Shown here piece after piece: positions 37,727 to 47,245 of a stretch of DNA of 64,000 nt. The stretch spans positions 1-64,000 of the forward strand of contig CANQYY010000011.1 in NCBI GenBank assembly GCA_947628225.1, written 5' to 3'. The notes beneath the pieces were generated by a model. That model was not told the DNA's origin, ran no database searches, and saw only the letters and a program-made list of their open reading frames with translations. Made by a program: the position numbers and the translations under genes. The stretch is from an uncultured Lachnospiraceae bacterium. GTDB lineage: Bacteria > Bacillota > Clostridia > Lachnospirales > Lachnospiraceae. The first letter of the stretch is position 1; every line of letters starts with the position of its first letter.

Positions 37727-39031
37727 GTGAATCAAGTACATAAAGGACGTAAGGTATGGATATGGATCGCAGCGGCGTGTCTGGCGGCGGCAGGAATTTT
37801 GGCAGCAGTTTTGCTTTTGAAAAAGCGGGAAGGATCAGAACAGGCAGGCGGAAAAAGGCCGAATGTCATTACCCTTGCCAGGATGGATCTGACAAATTCT
37901 ATCAGCGCTACCGGCACATTAGAGAGTGTAAAGACAAAAAAAGTTTCCGCGGATGTGACCCAGGGAAAGATCCGGAGCGTAAAGGTATCGGTGGGGGATA
38001 AGGTAAAGAAAGGACAGACGCTTGTTGTCTTTGACACGGATGATTTGCAGAAAAACCTGACAGAGGCGAAGGCTTCCTTATCCGATACCAGCGAGCAGAA
38101 CAGCCGGCAGCTGGCTTCTGCAGAGCGTAAGCTGTCGGAAGCAGAAAAGGCGTATAAGAAGGCTGTGTCCGAAAAGAAGGCGGGGGAGAGCCCCAGCCGT
38201 TCCGATATTCAGGCGGCAAAGGATGAAGTGGAAAGCGTGAAAGCCAGCAACAGGAAATCCCTCCGGGAGGCACAGAAATCTGTGGACGAGGCCGAGGAGG
38301 CGCTAAAGGATTGTACGGTAACAGCTCCTATGGGCGGTACCGTAACAGCCGTGGGCGCGGCAAAGGGTGACAGCTACGGCGGAGGCGCTTTGGTTGAAAT
38401 TAGCGATTTAACCAATTTACAGGTTTCTACAACTGTAAGCGAATATGATATTTCCCAGGTAAAGAAGGGTCAGAAAGTGGTAATCCTCACTGACGCTACC
38501 GGAGATACGGAGATAGAGGGAAAAATTTCCTATGTGGCGATGACTGCCGGCAACAGTACGATGAATACGAATACGGAAAATGGAGGAGAGAGCGGTGGCG
38601 CCTCCTCCTCTGACAGCGGCAGTTCTTCCGGCTATGAGGTGCGTATCCGGCTCACAAAGCCGGAGAAGGAGCTTCGGGCAGGAATGACGGCAAAATGCAG
38701 CATTGTCCTCAAGGAGGCTTCCGATGTGTATGCAGTGCCTTATGATGCGATACACAAAAGTTCCTCCGGCGAGGTAATCTATGTGTGGGATTCCGACACC
38801 GGAAGCCAAAAAGAGGTGGCGGTTGCCAAAGGAATGGAAAGCGATTATTATGTCGAAGTGGAGGGAGAGGAACTGAGCGAGGGAATGCAGGTTATCCTTC
38901 CATCGGATGTGACGGGGGAAAACTCCTCAGAAGAAGAAAGCAGGAATACGGATTTGCCGGATATGATGCGCGGTATGCCGGACGGTGGGGACGGCTGGCG
39001 ACACACCGGGAAAGCAGGAGGTGCGAGGTGA
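37727..39031 (+). CDS. MacA/HlyD-like periplasmic-adaptor-type exporter subunit
   Basis: 434 residues starting at GTG 37727 (AGGAGG upstream). One N-terminal membrane helix (VWIWIAAACLAAAGILAAVLLL) is followed by an adaptor fold: barrel-sandwich (TGTLESVKTKKVSADVTQG), a coiled-coil hairpin (about 105-185), a lipoyl-like return (TVTAPMGGTVTAVGAAKGD) and a beta barrel. A Ser/Gly-rich insertion lies near 285-305. In monoderms such proteins work with MacB-type ABC transporters; the genes follow. The cargo is unknown, possibly a peptide or lipid. Confidence 0.9.
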   Translation: MNQVHKGRKVWIWIAAACLAAAGILAAVLLLKKREGSEQAGGKRPNVITLARMDLTNSISATGTLESVKTKKVSADVTQGKIRSVKVSVGDKVKKGQTLVVFDTDDLQKNLTEAKASLSDTSEQNSRQLASAERKLSEAEKAYKKAVSEKKAGESPSRSDIQAAKDEVESVKASNRKSLREAQKSVDEAEEALKDCTVTAPMGGTVTAVGAAKGDSYGGGALVEISDLTNLQVSTTVSEYDISQVKKGQKVVILTDATGDTEIEGKISYVAMTAGNSTMNTNTENGGESGGASSSDSGSSSGYEVRIRLTKPEKELRAGMTAKCSIVLKEASDVYAVPYDAIHKSSSGEVIYVWDSDTGSQKEVAVAKGMESDYYVEVEGEELSEGMQVILPSDVTGENSSEEESRNTDLPDMMRGMPDGGDGWRHTGKAGGAR

Positions 39032-39780
39032 CAGAAGCAAAGACAATGATAGCCCTGAGCGGTATTGTGAAACGGTTTTTTATCGGGCGCCCCAATGAAC
39101 TGGAAATCCTTCACGGCATTGATTTGCAGATACAGGAGGGAGAATTTGTTTCTATCGTAGGGGAATCCGGCTCCGGAAAGTCAACACTGATGAACATTAT
39201 CGGAGCCCTGGACCGTCCCACGGAGGGGCAGTATTATCTGGACGGGACAGATGTATGTCTGGCAAAGGATAAACGGCTGTCGGAAATACGAAACCAGAAA
39301 GTGGGATTTGTATTTCAGACCTATAACCTGATCGCCCGCGCTACGGCGCTGGAAAATGTGGAGCTTCCCATGTTGTACGGCGGCATACCGGGAAAGATAA
39401 GGAGTGCAAGGGCAAAGGAATTACTGGAGCTGGTCGGTATGGAGGACCGTATGTCGCACCGCTCGGATGAACTGTCCGGCGGACAGAAGCAGCGTGTCGC
39501 CATTGCCAGAGCCATGGCAAATAACCCATCTGTTTTATTGGCTGATGAACCCACGGGAGCTTTGGATTCTGAAACGGGCCACAGAATTATGGATATTTTT
39601 CATCTGCTTCACAAAGAGCAGGGGAAGACGATTGTTTTGATTACCCATTCCAGGGAATTGGCGGCGGAAACCGAGCGGGTTATCACGCTGAAGGACGGAA
39701 AAATTACCGGGGAGAGAAAGGGGGAGTTCTATGCTGATCTGGGAAAACATGAAACTGGCGCTGACAGCCCTGCGGAGTAA
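39028..39780 (+). CDS. MacB-like ABC transporter ATP-binding protein
   Basis: 250 residues. Walker A GESGSGKST, Q-loop FVFQTYNLIARATALENV, signature LSGGQKQRVAIARAMA, Walker B VLLADEPTGALD. The LolD/MacB subclass is shown by the short tail. The preferred start is GTG 39028, overlapping the stop of the adaptor gene and preceded by GGAGGTGCGAG; an ATG at 39046 is the alternative. It overlaps the permease gene by 50 bp. Confidence 0.93.
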   Translation: MTEAKTMIALSGIVKRFFIGRPNELEILHGIDLQIQEGEFVSIVGESGSGKSTLMNIIGALDRPTEGQYYLDGTDVCLAKDKRLSEIRNQKVGFVFQTYNLIARATALENVELPMLYGGIPGKIRSARAKELLELVGMEDRMSHRSDELSGGQKQRVAIARAMANNPSVLLADEPTGALDSETGHRIMDIFHLLHKEQGKTIVLITHSRELAAETERVITLKDGKITGERKGEFYADLGKHETGADSPAE

Positions 39781-41026
39781 TAAAATGCGCTCCCTGCTGA
39801 CAATGCTCGGCATTATTATCGGGATTGGCTCCGTGATCGCCATTATGACGGTAAGCTCCTCGCTGACTAGCTCGATTACCGATACCTTTGCCCAGATGGG
39901 CGCGAATAATATAACGGTGGGATTGAAAAAGCAGTCCGAGGAGGAGGAAACCCGGAATAACGGCATGCGCTTTGGCATATCCGGCAGACAGATTTCGCTG
40001 GAGGAAAAAGACCGCATTACAGATGAGATGCTGGAGGAAATAAAGACGAAGTATTCTACAGAAGTAGATTCGATATCTCTGGAGGAATCTGCCGGAAACG
40101 GAACGGTCATCTCCGGTGAGGATACAGCCAACATATCCCTGACGGGAATTAACAAAGGCTACTTCGACGCCAATGATATGACACTTCTTGCCGGACGGTA
40201 TCTCACGGAGGCAGATATGGAAGGCGACAAACATGTGATTCTGGTATCGGATAAGGTGGTGGAAAATCTTTTTGGCGGGGACAATCAGGCAGCTCTGAGC
40301 AAAAAGGTCAGTGTAAACATTAACTCAGTATATTATACCTTTTATATCGTGGGCGTCTATGAGTACGCAGAGGATACCGATGGCTTTTCCGCGGATTCGG
40401 AGGAGGATGTAACTACCGGAGCATATATTCCGATTACGCTTGAAAAGGAGCTGCTTCACACCGATGCAGGATATGAGCGGTTTACTCTGGTCACCGGCTC
40501 CTCTTTGGAGAGCGTGTCGGATTTTGCAGATGAGATTAAGGACTATATGAACCGGAAATACTATGCCCGGAATGAGGATTATGAAATCAGCACTATGACC
40601 ATGAGTACGATGACAAATTCCATGAATGAGATGATTCAGACGGTATCCATCGCCATTGCGTTTATTGCGGGGATTTCCCTTCTGGTCGGCGGTATCGGCG
40701 TTATGAATATCATGCTGGTATCGATTACCGAGCGGACAAAGGAAATCGGGACGCGTAAGGCGCTGGGGGCAAAAAACAGTTCTATCCGTCTTCAGTTTAT
40801 CATAGAGGCCGTTATGCTCTGTCTGCTGGGTGGTTTGCTCGGAATCATACTTGGCTTTGTACTGGGGGCGGTTGCGGTTTCTATACTGGGATATTCAGCG
40901 GTGGCTCCTCTGGCAGCCATTCTCGGCTCCACAGCCTTTTCCATAGCAATCGGCGTATTTTTCGGATTTTATCCTGCCAACAAGGCGGCAAGACTGAATC
41001 CGGTGGATGCCCTGCGCTATGAATAA
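39731..41026 (+). CDS. MacB-like ABC transporter permease
   Basis: 431 residues. FtsX/MacB topology: one N-terminal helix (MRSLLTMLGIIIGIGSVIAIM), a large extracytoplasmic MacB periplasmic core domain (about 40-300), then three C-terminal helices (IAIAFIAGISLLVGGIGVMN and following). The sequence GVMNIMLVSITERTKEIGTRKALGA is the coupling-helix signature. With the two preceding genes it forms a tripartite mechanotransmission exporter. Confidence 0.92.
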   Translation: MLIWENMKLALTALRSNKMRSLLTMLGIIIGIGSVIAIMTVSSSLTSSITDTFAQMGANNITVGLKKQSEEEETRNNGMRFGISGRQISLEEKDRITDEMLEEIKTKYSTEVDSISLEESAGNGTVISGEDTANISLTGINKGYFDANDMTLLAGRYLTEADMEGDKHVILVSDKVVENLFGGDNQAALSKKVSVNINSVYYTFYIVGVYEYAEDTDGFSADSEEDVTTGAYIPITLEKELLHTDAGYERFTLVTGSSLESVSDFADEIKDYMNRKYYARNEDYEISTMTMSTMTNSMNEMIQTVSIAIAFIAGISLLVGGIGVMNIMLVSITERTKEIGTRKALGAKNSSIRLQFIIEAVMLCLLGGLLGIILGFVLGAVAVSILGYSAVAPLAAILGSTAFSIAIGVFFGFYPANKAARLNPVDALRYE

Positions 41027-41065
41027 AATACGGAAATGAAATTTTCATACAGTGGTGGCGCGCAG

Positions 41066-41094
41066 TTGATTTTTTTGGAAAAAATGAGTATACT
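41066..41094 (+). promoter_or_regulatory. Promoter of GDPD operon
   Basis: TTGATT (41066-41071), 17-bp spacer, TATACT (41089-41094), 29 bp before the ATG. Confidence 0.65.
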
Positions 41095-41123
41095 GTAGAA
41101 GTAACAAAGAGGAGGTTTTTCCA

Positions 41124-41864
41124 ATGAAATTCAGACGAATCGCCCACCGCGGTTTTAGCTCGGAAGCCCCGGAAAATACCAGGGCTTCTTTTGCTCTGGC
41201 AGTGGAAGGGGATTTTTACGGTGTGGAGTGCGATATATGGAAGTGTCTGGACGGCGCCTATGCCGTTGCCCATGACGGCCATCTGCGGCGGATTTGCGGA
41301 ATTGACAAAGAGATTCCGTCCCTGGAGTATGAGCAGATAAAGAAATATCCTGTTATCGCCGGGGCAAAAAGAGAGAACCATCCGGTTCAGCACATCCTTT
41401 GCCTGACAGATTATCTGGCTGTCATACGGCGCAGTGATACCGTTTGCCCGGTTGTTGAACTCAAAATGGATTATACAACTGTAGAACTAAGAGAAATCGT
41501 TAATCTGGTGAGGCAATATGGACTTTTGGAGCGAGTTTATTTTATCAGTTTGTACCCTTCGGTTCTCCTCCGTTTAAAGGAAGAGCTTGGCTTTCCGGCA
41601 AAACGGCTCCAATATGTATACGGCGCAGTGCAGGAAAATCGGGAAATTCCGGTCACAGAGGAACTGGAGCGGTGGCTGATTGAAAACCGTATTAATCTGG
41701 ATACCAGATATACGCTGCTTTCCAGAGAGAATGTAGCGCATCTGCATGAAAATGGCCTGGAAGTCAATGTGTGGACGGTAAATGACAAAGAAGTAACGGA
41801 GCGCATGGTAAAGGAATGGAAAGTAGATATGGTAACGACAGAATTTTACCATGAAATTTTTTAA
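41124..41864 (+). CDS. Glycerophosphodiester phosphodiesterase
   Basis: 246 residues. IAHRGFSSEAPENTRASFALA carries the catalytic His and the E-N-T metal site, and GVECDIWKCLDGAYAVAHDG the second His. The C-terminal VNVWTVNDKE is the last conserved strand. It hydrolyses glycerophosphodiesters to glycerol-3-phosphate and an alcohol. No signal peptide, so it is cytoplasmic. GAGGAGG precedes the ATG. Confidence 0.93.
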   Translation: MKFRRIAHRGFSSEAPENTRASFALAVEGDFYGVECDIWKCLDGAYAVAHDGHLRRICGIDKEIPSLEYEQIKKYPVIAGAKRENHPVQHILCLTDYLAVIRRSDTVCPVVELKMDYTTVELREIVNLVRQYGLLERVYFISLYPSVLLRLKEELGFPAKRLQYVYGAVQENREIPVTEELERWLIENRINLDTRYTLLSRENVAHLHENGLEVNVWTVNDKEVTERMVKEWKVDMVTTEFYHEIF

Positions 41865-41880
41865 GGAATGGAGGAGTAAT

Positions 41881-42447
41881 ATGAGCTTTTTAAAAGAGTT
41901 AAAGTGGAACCTGATTGCTATGTCAATTATTTTTATTGCCCTGGGAGTCGTTCTGATTCTCTGGCCGGGAGCTACCATGACAACGATTTGTTATATGCTG
42001 GCGGCGCTTTTACTGATTGTTGGCGTAGTGTCCCTGATCAATTATTTGAAAAAGGATATTCGCGGCATTATTTACCGTTATGATCTGGTGGTGGGGCTGA
42101 GCGCCATTCTGGGCGGCATTCTTGTCATTATCAAAGTGGATAAGCTGACGGAACTGATACCGGCGGTACTGGGCTTTCTGGTCACCATAAGCGGGATATT
42201 GAAAATGCAGAATTCCGTCGACATGATGCGGCTCGGCCATGGAACCTGGCATGTCGCTTTTTGTCTGGCAATCTTAAATATTGTAGGGGGGATTATTCTT
42301 TTAGTTGATCCCTTTACGGCGGCAGAAGCGCTGATAATGTGCCTTGGTATTGCATTAGTTTACAGCGGGATCACGGATTTGTATGTGACGATTGCCATAT
42401 CCAAAAAGCTGAGAGAACAGATGAAGGAATTGGACGACCAGCCATAG
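41881..42447 (+). CDS. DUF308/HdeD-like membrane protein
   Basis: 188 residues with six hydrophobic segments in three similar pairs (WNLIAMSIIFIALGVVLILW and later copies), typical of DUF308. The function is unknown; HdeD of E. coli is linked to acid stress. The ATG at 41881 follows ATGGAGGAG; an in-frame ATG at 41851 lies inside the GDPD gene. Confidence 0.82.
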   Translation: MSFLKELKWNLIAMSIIFIALGVVLILWPGATMTTICYMLAALLLIVGVVSLINYLKKDIRGIIYRYDLVVGLSAILGGILVIIKVDKLTELIPAVLGFLVTISGILKMQNSVDMMRLGHGTWHVAFCLAILNIVGGIILLVDPFTAAEALIMCLGIALVYSGITDLYVTIAISKKLREQMKELDDQP

Positions 42448-42461
42448 AAAGGAAGGAGCTT

Positions 42462-43667
42462 ATGGCGAATTATCAACAGCTTTCTAAGGAAATACAAGAG
42501 AGAATCCGGGAGGATCGGCTGAAAAACCGGAAAAACCCCTATGCCTTCCGGGATGAGGATATTGTGCGGAGAAATCCGGAGCATGACCGTGCGAATCTGT
42601 GGCGTCCGGCTTTTGTAAGAGATTCCGAAAAAATTCTCCATGTTCCTTATTATAACCGCTATTCGGATAAAACACAGGTATTTTCTTTTTATAAAAATGA
42701 TGATATTTCCCGTCGGGCGCTCCATGTCCAGCTTGTGTCGAGAATTGCCAGAAATATAGGGGATGTACTGGGGCTGAACCAAAGCCTGATTGAAGCCATA
42801 TCCTTAGGGCATGATATAGGGCACACGCCCTTCGGGCATGCGGGCGAGCGGATTCTGAATGAACTGTACCGGGAACAGACCGGCCGTTATTTTAATCATA
42901 ACGTACATAGTGTCCGGGTTTTAGATGGGATCATTCATCGAAACATCAGTCTGCAGACTCTGGATGGCATCCTCTGCCATAATGGGGAGCTGGAATTACG
43001 GGAGTACTGTCCCTGCGAGATGTCTACATTTGTAGAATTCGATAATAAGGTAGAAAAATGCTATACGGATGAGAAGGAAATCGGAAATCTGACGCCCTGC
43101 ACGCTGGAGGGCTGCGTCATGCGGATCTGTGATATTATCGCCTATCTGGGGAAAGACAGACAGGATGCCATGAGATTGAAGCTGCTTTCCCAACCTTCAT
43201 TTTCAGCGGGAGCCATTGGCACCTCAAATGGCGAGATTATCAACAACTTGATTGTCAATGTTATTGAAAACAGTTATGGCAGACCCTGTCTGAAGATGGA
43301 TGAACCATATTTTGATGCAATGCGGCAGGCAAAAAAGGAAAACTATGAGATGATTTATAGCAATGATGAGTTAAACAGTTTATATGAAAATGAAATCCGC
43401 CCGATGTTTGCGGCGCTTTACAAAGAACTGCTTTCTCAGGCAAAAAGCGGAAGGAAAGATACGGTCTTTTACCGGCACCATATTTGTTATGTGGCGGAAA
43501 ATAACCAATATGCTAAGGGGGATTTTCCTCCTTATGAGGAGCAGGAGCCAAACCAGCTTGTTGTAGATTATCTGGCCAGTATGACCGATGATTATTTTAT
43601 AGATTTATATCATTATCTGTTTCCCAAGGGAAAGCACGATGTGAAATTTACCGGGTATTTTGATTAA
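42462..43667 (+). CDS. dGTPase-like HD-domain triphosphohydrolase
   Basis: 401 residues. NPYAFRDEDIVRR near the N-terminus, then the HD motif (RIARNIGDVLGL, GHDIGHTPFGHAGERIL, NHNVHSVRVLDGI). It hydrolyses dGTP or other dNTPs to nucleoside and triphosphate, or acts as a nucleic acid-binding relative. AAGGAAGGAG precedes the ATG at 42462. An upstream in-frame ATG falls in the previous gene. Confidence 0.88.
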   Translation: MANYQQLSKEIQERIREDRLKNRKNPYAFRDEDIVRRNPEHDRANLWRPAFVRDSEKILHVPYYNRYSDKTQVFSFYKNDDISRRALHVQLVSRIARNIGDVLGLNQSLIEAISLGHDIGHTPFGHAGERILNELYREQTGRYFNHNVHSVRVLDGIIHRNISLQTLDGILCHNGELELREYCPCEMSTFVEFDNKVEKCYTDEKEIGNLTPCTLEGCVMRICDIIAYLGKDRQDAMRLKLLSQPSFSAGAIGTSNGEIINNLIVNVIENSYGRPCLKMDEPYFDAMRQAKKENYEMIYSNDELNSLYENEIRPMFAALYKELLSQAKSGRKDTVFYRHHICYVAENNQYAKGDFPPYEEQEPNQLVVDYLASMTDDYFIDLYHYLFPKGKHDVKFTGYFD

Positions 43668-43687
43668 TCCGGCAGCGCCGGCATTTA

Positions 43688-43717
43688 TTGACTGAACTTT
43701 GCCGTTTATGTTACACT
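43688..43717 (+). promoter_or_regulatory. Probable promoter of guaA
   Basis: TTGACT (43688-43693), 18-bp spacer, TACACT (43712-43717). No purine riboswitch fold was recognised in the 105-bp gap. Confidence 0.45.
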
Positions 43718-43772
43718 GCTTTTGTAGTTTTACTTATCAATTAGAGAGAGGCAAAAGAAGGAGGATGTAGAA

Positions 43773-45314
43773 GTGGAAAAAGAATGCGTTATTGTTCTGG
43801 ATTTTGGCGGTCAGTATAATCAGTTAATCGCACGGAGGGTCAGAGAGTGCCATGTGTATTGTGAAGTGCATCCCAATACTCTCAGTCTGGAAGAAATAAA
43901 GAAGCGGAATCCAAAGGGGATTATTTTTACCGGGGGACCAAACAGCGCTTACCTGCCGGAATCTCCAACGATATCGAAGGAGATTTTTGAACTGGGGATA
44001 CCGATTCTTGGCATCTGCTACGGCTCCCAGCTAATGGCGCATCTTCTGGGGGGAACGGTCAGCACCGCCCCTACCAGCGAGTACGGAAAAACAGAGGTAA
44101 CGACCAGCCGGGATTCCGTTTTATTTCAGGATGTGAGCCGCACTACTGTCTGCTGGATGAGCCATACGGATTATATAGCGGAAGCGCCGGAGGGATTTAC
44201 CGTCAGCGCCACGACGCCGGTCTGCCCGGTGGCGGCTATGGAAAATCCTGACAAAAAGCTTTATGCCACCCAATTTCATCCGGAGGTTATGCATACGGCA
44301 GAGGGGATGAAAATGCTTTCAAATTTTGTGTATAAGGTCTGCCGGTGCAAGGGGGACTGGCAGATGTCTTCTTTTGTGGAAGATACGATAGAGGCAATGA
44401 GAAAAAAAATCGGTTCGGGAAAAGTACTGTGCGCCCTGTCCGGCGGAGTGGATTCTTCGGTGGCAGCAGTGCTTTTATCCAAAGCGGTAGGCAAGCAGCT
44501 GACCTGCGTATTTGTTGACCATGGGCTTCTTAGAAAGAATGAAGGGGATGAGGTAGAAGCTGTCTTTGGCCCGGAGGGGCCGTATGATTTGAATTTTATT
44601 CGCGTCAATGCGGCACAGCGTTTTTATGATAAGCTGGCAGGGGTAACAGAGCCGGAAGAAAAGAGAAAGATAATCGGCGAGGAATTTATCCGTGTTTTTG
44701 AGGAGGAAGCGAAAAAAATCGGCGCGGTGGATTATCTGGTGCAGGGAACTATTTATCCGGATGTTATTGAGTCCGGTCTTGGCAAATCCGCCGTAATTAA
44801 AAGCCATCATAATGTGGGCGGCCTGCCGGACTATGTGGATTTCCGTGAAATCGTAGAGCCGCTGCGTCTGTTGTTTAAAGATGAAGTCCGGGCTGCCGGC
44901 CGCGAGCTTGGTATTCCGGAGTATCTGGTCAGCCGCCAGCCATTCCCGGGACCGGGACTTGGCATCCGCATTATCGGCGAGGTAACAGAGGAAAAGGTTC
45001 GCATCGTGCAGGATGCAGACGCTATTTACCGGGAGGAGATTGCCAATGCCGGAGCGGACAAAGGACTGGGACAGTATTTCGCTGCTATTACCAATATGCG
45101 CTCCGTTGGGGTTATGGGAGATGAGAGAACCTATGATTATGCCGTTGCCCTGCGGGCGGTCTGCACCTCGGATTTTATGACTGCCGAGGCAGCACAGCTC
45201 CCATGGGAGGTGCTGTCAAAAGTAAGCAGCCGGATTGTGAATGAGGTGAAAGGGGTAAATAGGGTGCTGTACGATTGTACGGGGAAGCCGCCGGCGACGA
45301 TTGAGTTTGAATAG
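43773..45314 (+). CDS. guaA: GMP synthase (glutamine-hydrolysing)
   Basis: 513 residues starting at GTG (AGGAGG upstream). GATase domain with catalytic cysteine in [11 protein letters not shown] and the His/Glu pair in QFHPEV; ATP pyrophosphatase domain with [13 protein letters not shown]-terminal dimerisation domain with [16 protein letters not shown]. It converts XMP to GMP. The 3' end of guaA is a well-known insertion site for integrative elements, and an island starts just past its terminator here. The coding end itself (PPATIEFE) is intact. Confidence 0.97.
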   Translation: MEKECVIVLDFGGQYNQLIARRVRECHVYCEVHPNTLSLEEIKKRNPKGIIFTGGPNSAYLPESPTISKEIFELGIPILGICYGSQLMAHLLGGTVSTAPTSEYGKTEVTTSRDSVLFQDVSRTTVCWMSHTDYIAEAPEGFTVSATTPVCPVAAMENPDKKLYATQFHPEVMHTAEGMKMLSNFVYKVCRCKGDWQMSSFVEDTIEAMRKKIGSGKVLCALSGGVDSSVAAVLLSKAVGKQLTCVFVDHGLLRKNEGDEVEAVFGPEGPYDLNFIRVNAAQRFYDKLAGVTEPEEKRKIIGEEFIRVFEEEAKKIGAVDYLVQGTIYPDVIESGLGKSAVIKSHHNVGGLPDYVDFREIVEPLRLLFKDEVRAAGRELGIPEYLVSRQPFPGPGLGIRIIGEVTEEKVRIVQDADAIYREEIANAGADKGLGQYFAAITNMRSVGVMGDERTYDYAVALRAVCTSDFMTAEAAQLPWEVLSKVSSRIVNEVKGVNRVLYDCTGKPPATIEFE

Positions 45315-45321
45315 ACAGGGA

Positions 45322-45366
45322 AAACGCTACAGCCCAGTGTTTATAGGGGTTGTAGCGTTTGTTTTT
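45322..45366 (+). terminator. Intrinsic terminator of guaA
   Basis: AAACGCTACA (45322-45331) pairs with TGTAGCGTTT (45351-45360), followed by GTTTTTT. Confidence 0.85.
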
Positions 45367-45370
45367 TGGG

Positions 45371-45393
45371 AGTGATTCTATTTTGCTTCTAAA
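45371..45393. repeat. Left attachment repeat (attL candidate)
   Basis: AGTGATTCTATTTTGC followed by TTCTAAA. It begins just past the guaA terminator and overlaps the stop codon of the first island gene (minus strand). The matching copy is at 63115-63137. Confidence 0.7.
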
Positions 45394-46373
45394 TTTTTCT
45401 TGATTTTATGAGTGGCATTTTCTAAATCGTTAGTAAGCTGTTTGCGAAGTAGTTGTTCTTTTCTTTGTTTTGCTTCATCAATTAATATTAGTTCCACAGA
45501 TTGTTTTAGAATGGGAAAGTAGAACTCACACTCATCTTCAGTAAGGGTATGTATTCCAGCACTGGATAAATCATATATTTTTTTGTCTTGCAGTAATTCT
45601 GGAAGATCACTTTTTAAGTATTGTATCTTTTCATCAAAATGAAGTTGTTTAAAATCATCAATACTTTTATCTCTTTCTTTTTCGTTAAACTTTTGTAGTA
45701 TAAGCTTTTCGATTACACGTCGCATATAAACATAGGCAGCGATGCTGTGCCCTTCGTCATGAGTTATAAGTGCTTCTTCATATTCTTTTCTTAATTCTTT
45801 GCTTTTCAAATCTTTAACAAAGCGATTAGTGTAATTTTCATTAAAGTCACGTAAACTGCAATACTGGCCAATTTTAGTGAGAAAAAGTTTATCGTTATTA
45901 AAAGTTAAGATAAAGCTGGCTTTGTAAATTTCTTGACATATTGGGCAAGAAAAGTATTTATCTATATATTTATGTGATTTACACAAATTATGGATTATTT
46001 CTTTCATATTAAATTCGGTCAAGTCAACAAAACCTTCCATATCCCAAGCATCTTCGGCATAACTCCAAATGGGTTTATTTAAAAGTTCTTTATCAAGTGG
46101 TTTATAAGATAATACGGACATGGCAAGTGATTTGCTACAATTAGGACATTTACCATATATCGTATACTCATTTGACATAAATTCCATTAAGGTTTTTATA
46201 TCATCTGAATAATGGACATCATATCCAATGGGATACTCTGTACCAAAATCATAGCCATATTGAGTAATAGTTTTATATTCACTCCAATTTATTTCTACTT
46301 TTTTATATAAATTAGTTTTTAGAATGATATTATTTACAGATATATTTCCCATAGTTTTCTCATAAAAATGCAT
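45378..46373 (-). CDS. Unknown zinc-binding protein with DUF4145-like C-terminal half
   Basis: 331 residues. Two cysteine pairs (GKCPNCSKS near residue 97 and FSCPICQEI near 145) look like a split zinc ribbon. The C-terminal half is helical with AAYVYMRRVIEKLILQKF, reminiscent of DUF4145-type domains common in defence islands; this is a guess. It lies 12 bp downstream of the XRE repressor gene on the same strand, with its own GAGGGGG site, so it shares the repressor's promoter. The stop lies inside the attL repeat. Role unknown: immunity, an element-control partner, or cargo. Confidence 0.6.
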   Translation of the reverse strand: MHFYEKTMGNISVNNIILKTNLYKKVEINWSEYKTITQYGYDFGTEYPIGYDVHYSDDIKTLMEFMSNEYTIYGKCPNCSKSLAMSVLSYKPLDKELLNKPIWSYAEDAWDMEGFVDLTEFNMKEIIHNLCKSHKYIDKYFSCPICQEIYKASFILTFNNDKLFLTKIGQYCSLRDFNENYTNRFVKDLKSKELRKEYEEALITHDEGHSIAAYVYMRRVIEKLILQKFNEKERDKSIDDFKQLHFDEKIQYLKSDLPELLQDKKIYDLSSAGIHTLTEDECEFYFPILKQSVELILIDEAKQRKEQLLRKQLTNDLENATHKIKKNLEAK

Positions 46374-46385
46374 ATAAGTACCCCC

Positions 46386-46928
46386 TCAATTTTCAATCTT
46401 TACAACTATCCCTTCAGTACCTTTTTTCACAACCATACTGCTATCCATCAAATGTTGCTTTATCTCATCTGCCTTCTCCCGCATGTCAGCAACCTCATTC
46501 TGGTATTCTTCTTCTGTATCAAATTCATCTCTGGCATCCACCGTTTGCTGAACCAAGTCTCTTGTTCTTGCCCATTTTGCAAGCCTGTCATTGATGAGCG
46601 GATTATTGAATTTTAAGGAAATGGAATCTGGGGCATATTCCCCTTTCTTGTTCTTTTTACCTGTAAACTTTACATCTAACTGCTCGTCCATCTTAAAAAT
46701 CAGGGACAGTACATCCGATACCGTTTCAATGTCAAAATCCATAAAAATGTTGATACTGATGCCGAGAGCGTCAGCGATTTTCAGAAGCTGATCTGGTTTT
46801 GGGTTGCGGTCTCCAGCTTCATATTTCCTTATCGTCACTTCGTTTATGCCGCCTGCCAGTTCTCCTAACATCTTTTGGGAGATGCCACGCATTTTGCGGT
46901 AAGTCTTTATTTTTTCTCCAACGGTCAT
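46386..46928 (-). CDS. XRE-family element repressor
   Basis: 180 residues. An N-terminal XRE HTH (KTYRKMRGISQKMLGELAGG, then EVTIRKYEAGDRNPKPDQLL) is followed by a C-terminal helical region with NPLINDRLAKWARTRDL and a Glu/Lys-rich coil. This two-part layout recurs in the XRE protein at 63464. It is divergent from the excisionase/integrase genes. GATAC-N4-GTATC palindromes lie at both promoters. GGAGGAATTCTA precedes the ATG. Probable lysogeny-like repressor of excision. Confidence 0.88.
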   Translation of the reverse strand: MTVGEKIKTYRKMRGISQKMLGELAGGINEVTIRKYEAGDRNPKPDQLLKIADALGISINIFMDFDIETVSDVLSLIFKMDEQLDVKFTGKKNKKGEYAPDSISLKFNNPLINDRLAKWARTRDLVQQTVDARDEFDTEEEYQNEVADMREKADEIKQHLMDSSMVVKKGTEGIVVKIEN

Positions 46929-46957
46929 TAGAATTCCTCCAACAAATATATTTGACA

Positions 46958-46971
46958 GATACATTTGTATT
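46958..46971. promoter_or_regulatory. Operator-like palindrome near the repressor start
   Basis: GATACATTTGTATT, one mismatch from GATAC-N4-GTATC, 30 bp upstream of the repressor ATG. Confidence 0.55.
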
Positions 46972-47162
46972 GTAACACAGGCAGAGAGAAATGGAAACAG
47001 AAAAATAACGGATAAGAGCAAAAAGGATAGAAATGACGGAACAGGATGAAATGCAGTAATAAAACAGGATAATAGGAATATTTCAAAGCAGGAATTACCC
47101 TATAGAAATAGGGACATGAAATGGATTTTGCAAAATGAAAAATAAAAAATTGAAAAATCCTA

Positions 47163-47222
47163 TTGACAGGATACAATTGTATCTGTTATTATATCTGATA
47201 CAGAAAGAGATACAAAAGTATC
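47163..47222 (+). promoter_or_regulatory. Promoter and two operators of excisionase/integrase operon
   Basis: TTGACA (47163-47168), 18-bp spacer, TATTAT (47187-47192). The perfect palindrome GATACAATTGTATC (47170-47183) fills the spacer and a second, GATACAAAAGTATC (47209-47222), lies downstream of the start site region. A repressor bound here would shut the promoter. Confidence 0.72.
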
Positions 47223-47245
47223 TTAATTGTAGAAAGGGGGAGCTT

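Noticed and set aside
43668..43772. Purine riboswitch before guaA
   Set aside because: No conserved three-way-junction core; the gap is short and carries only a promoter-like pair.
45301..45330. Attachment site within the last codons of guaA
   Set aside because: No copy of the guaA end was found at the right side; the clear direct repeat lies after the terminator instead.
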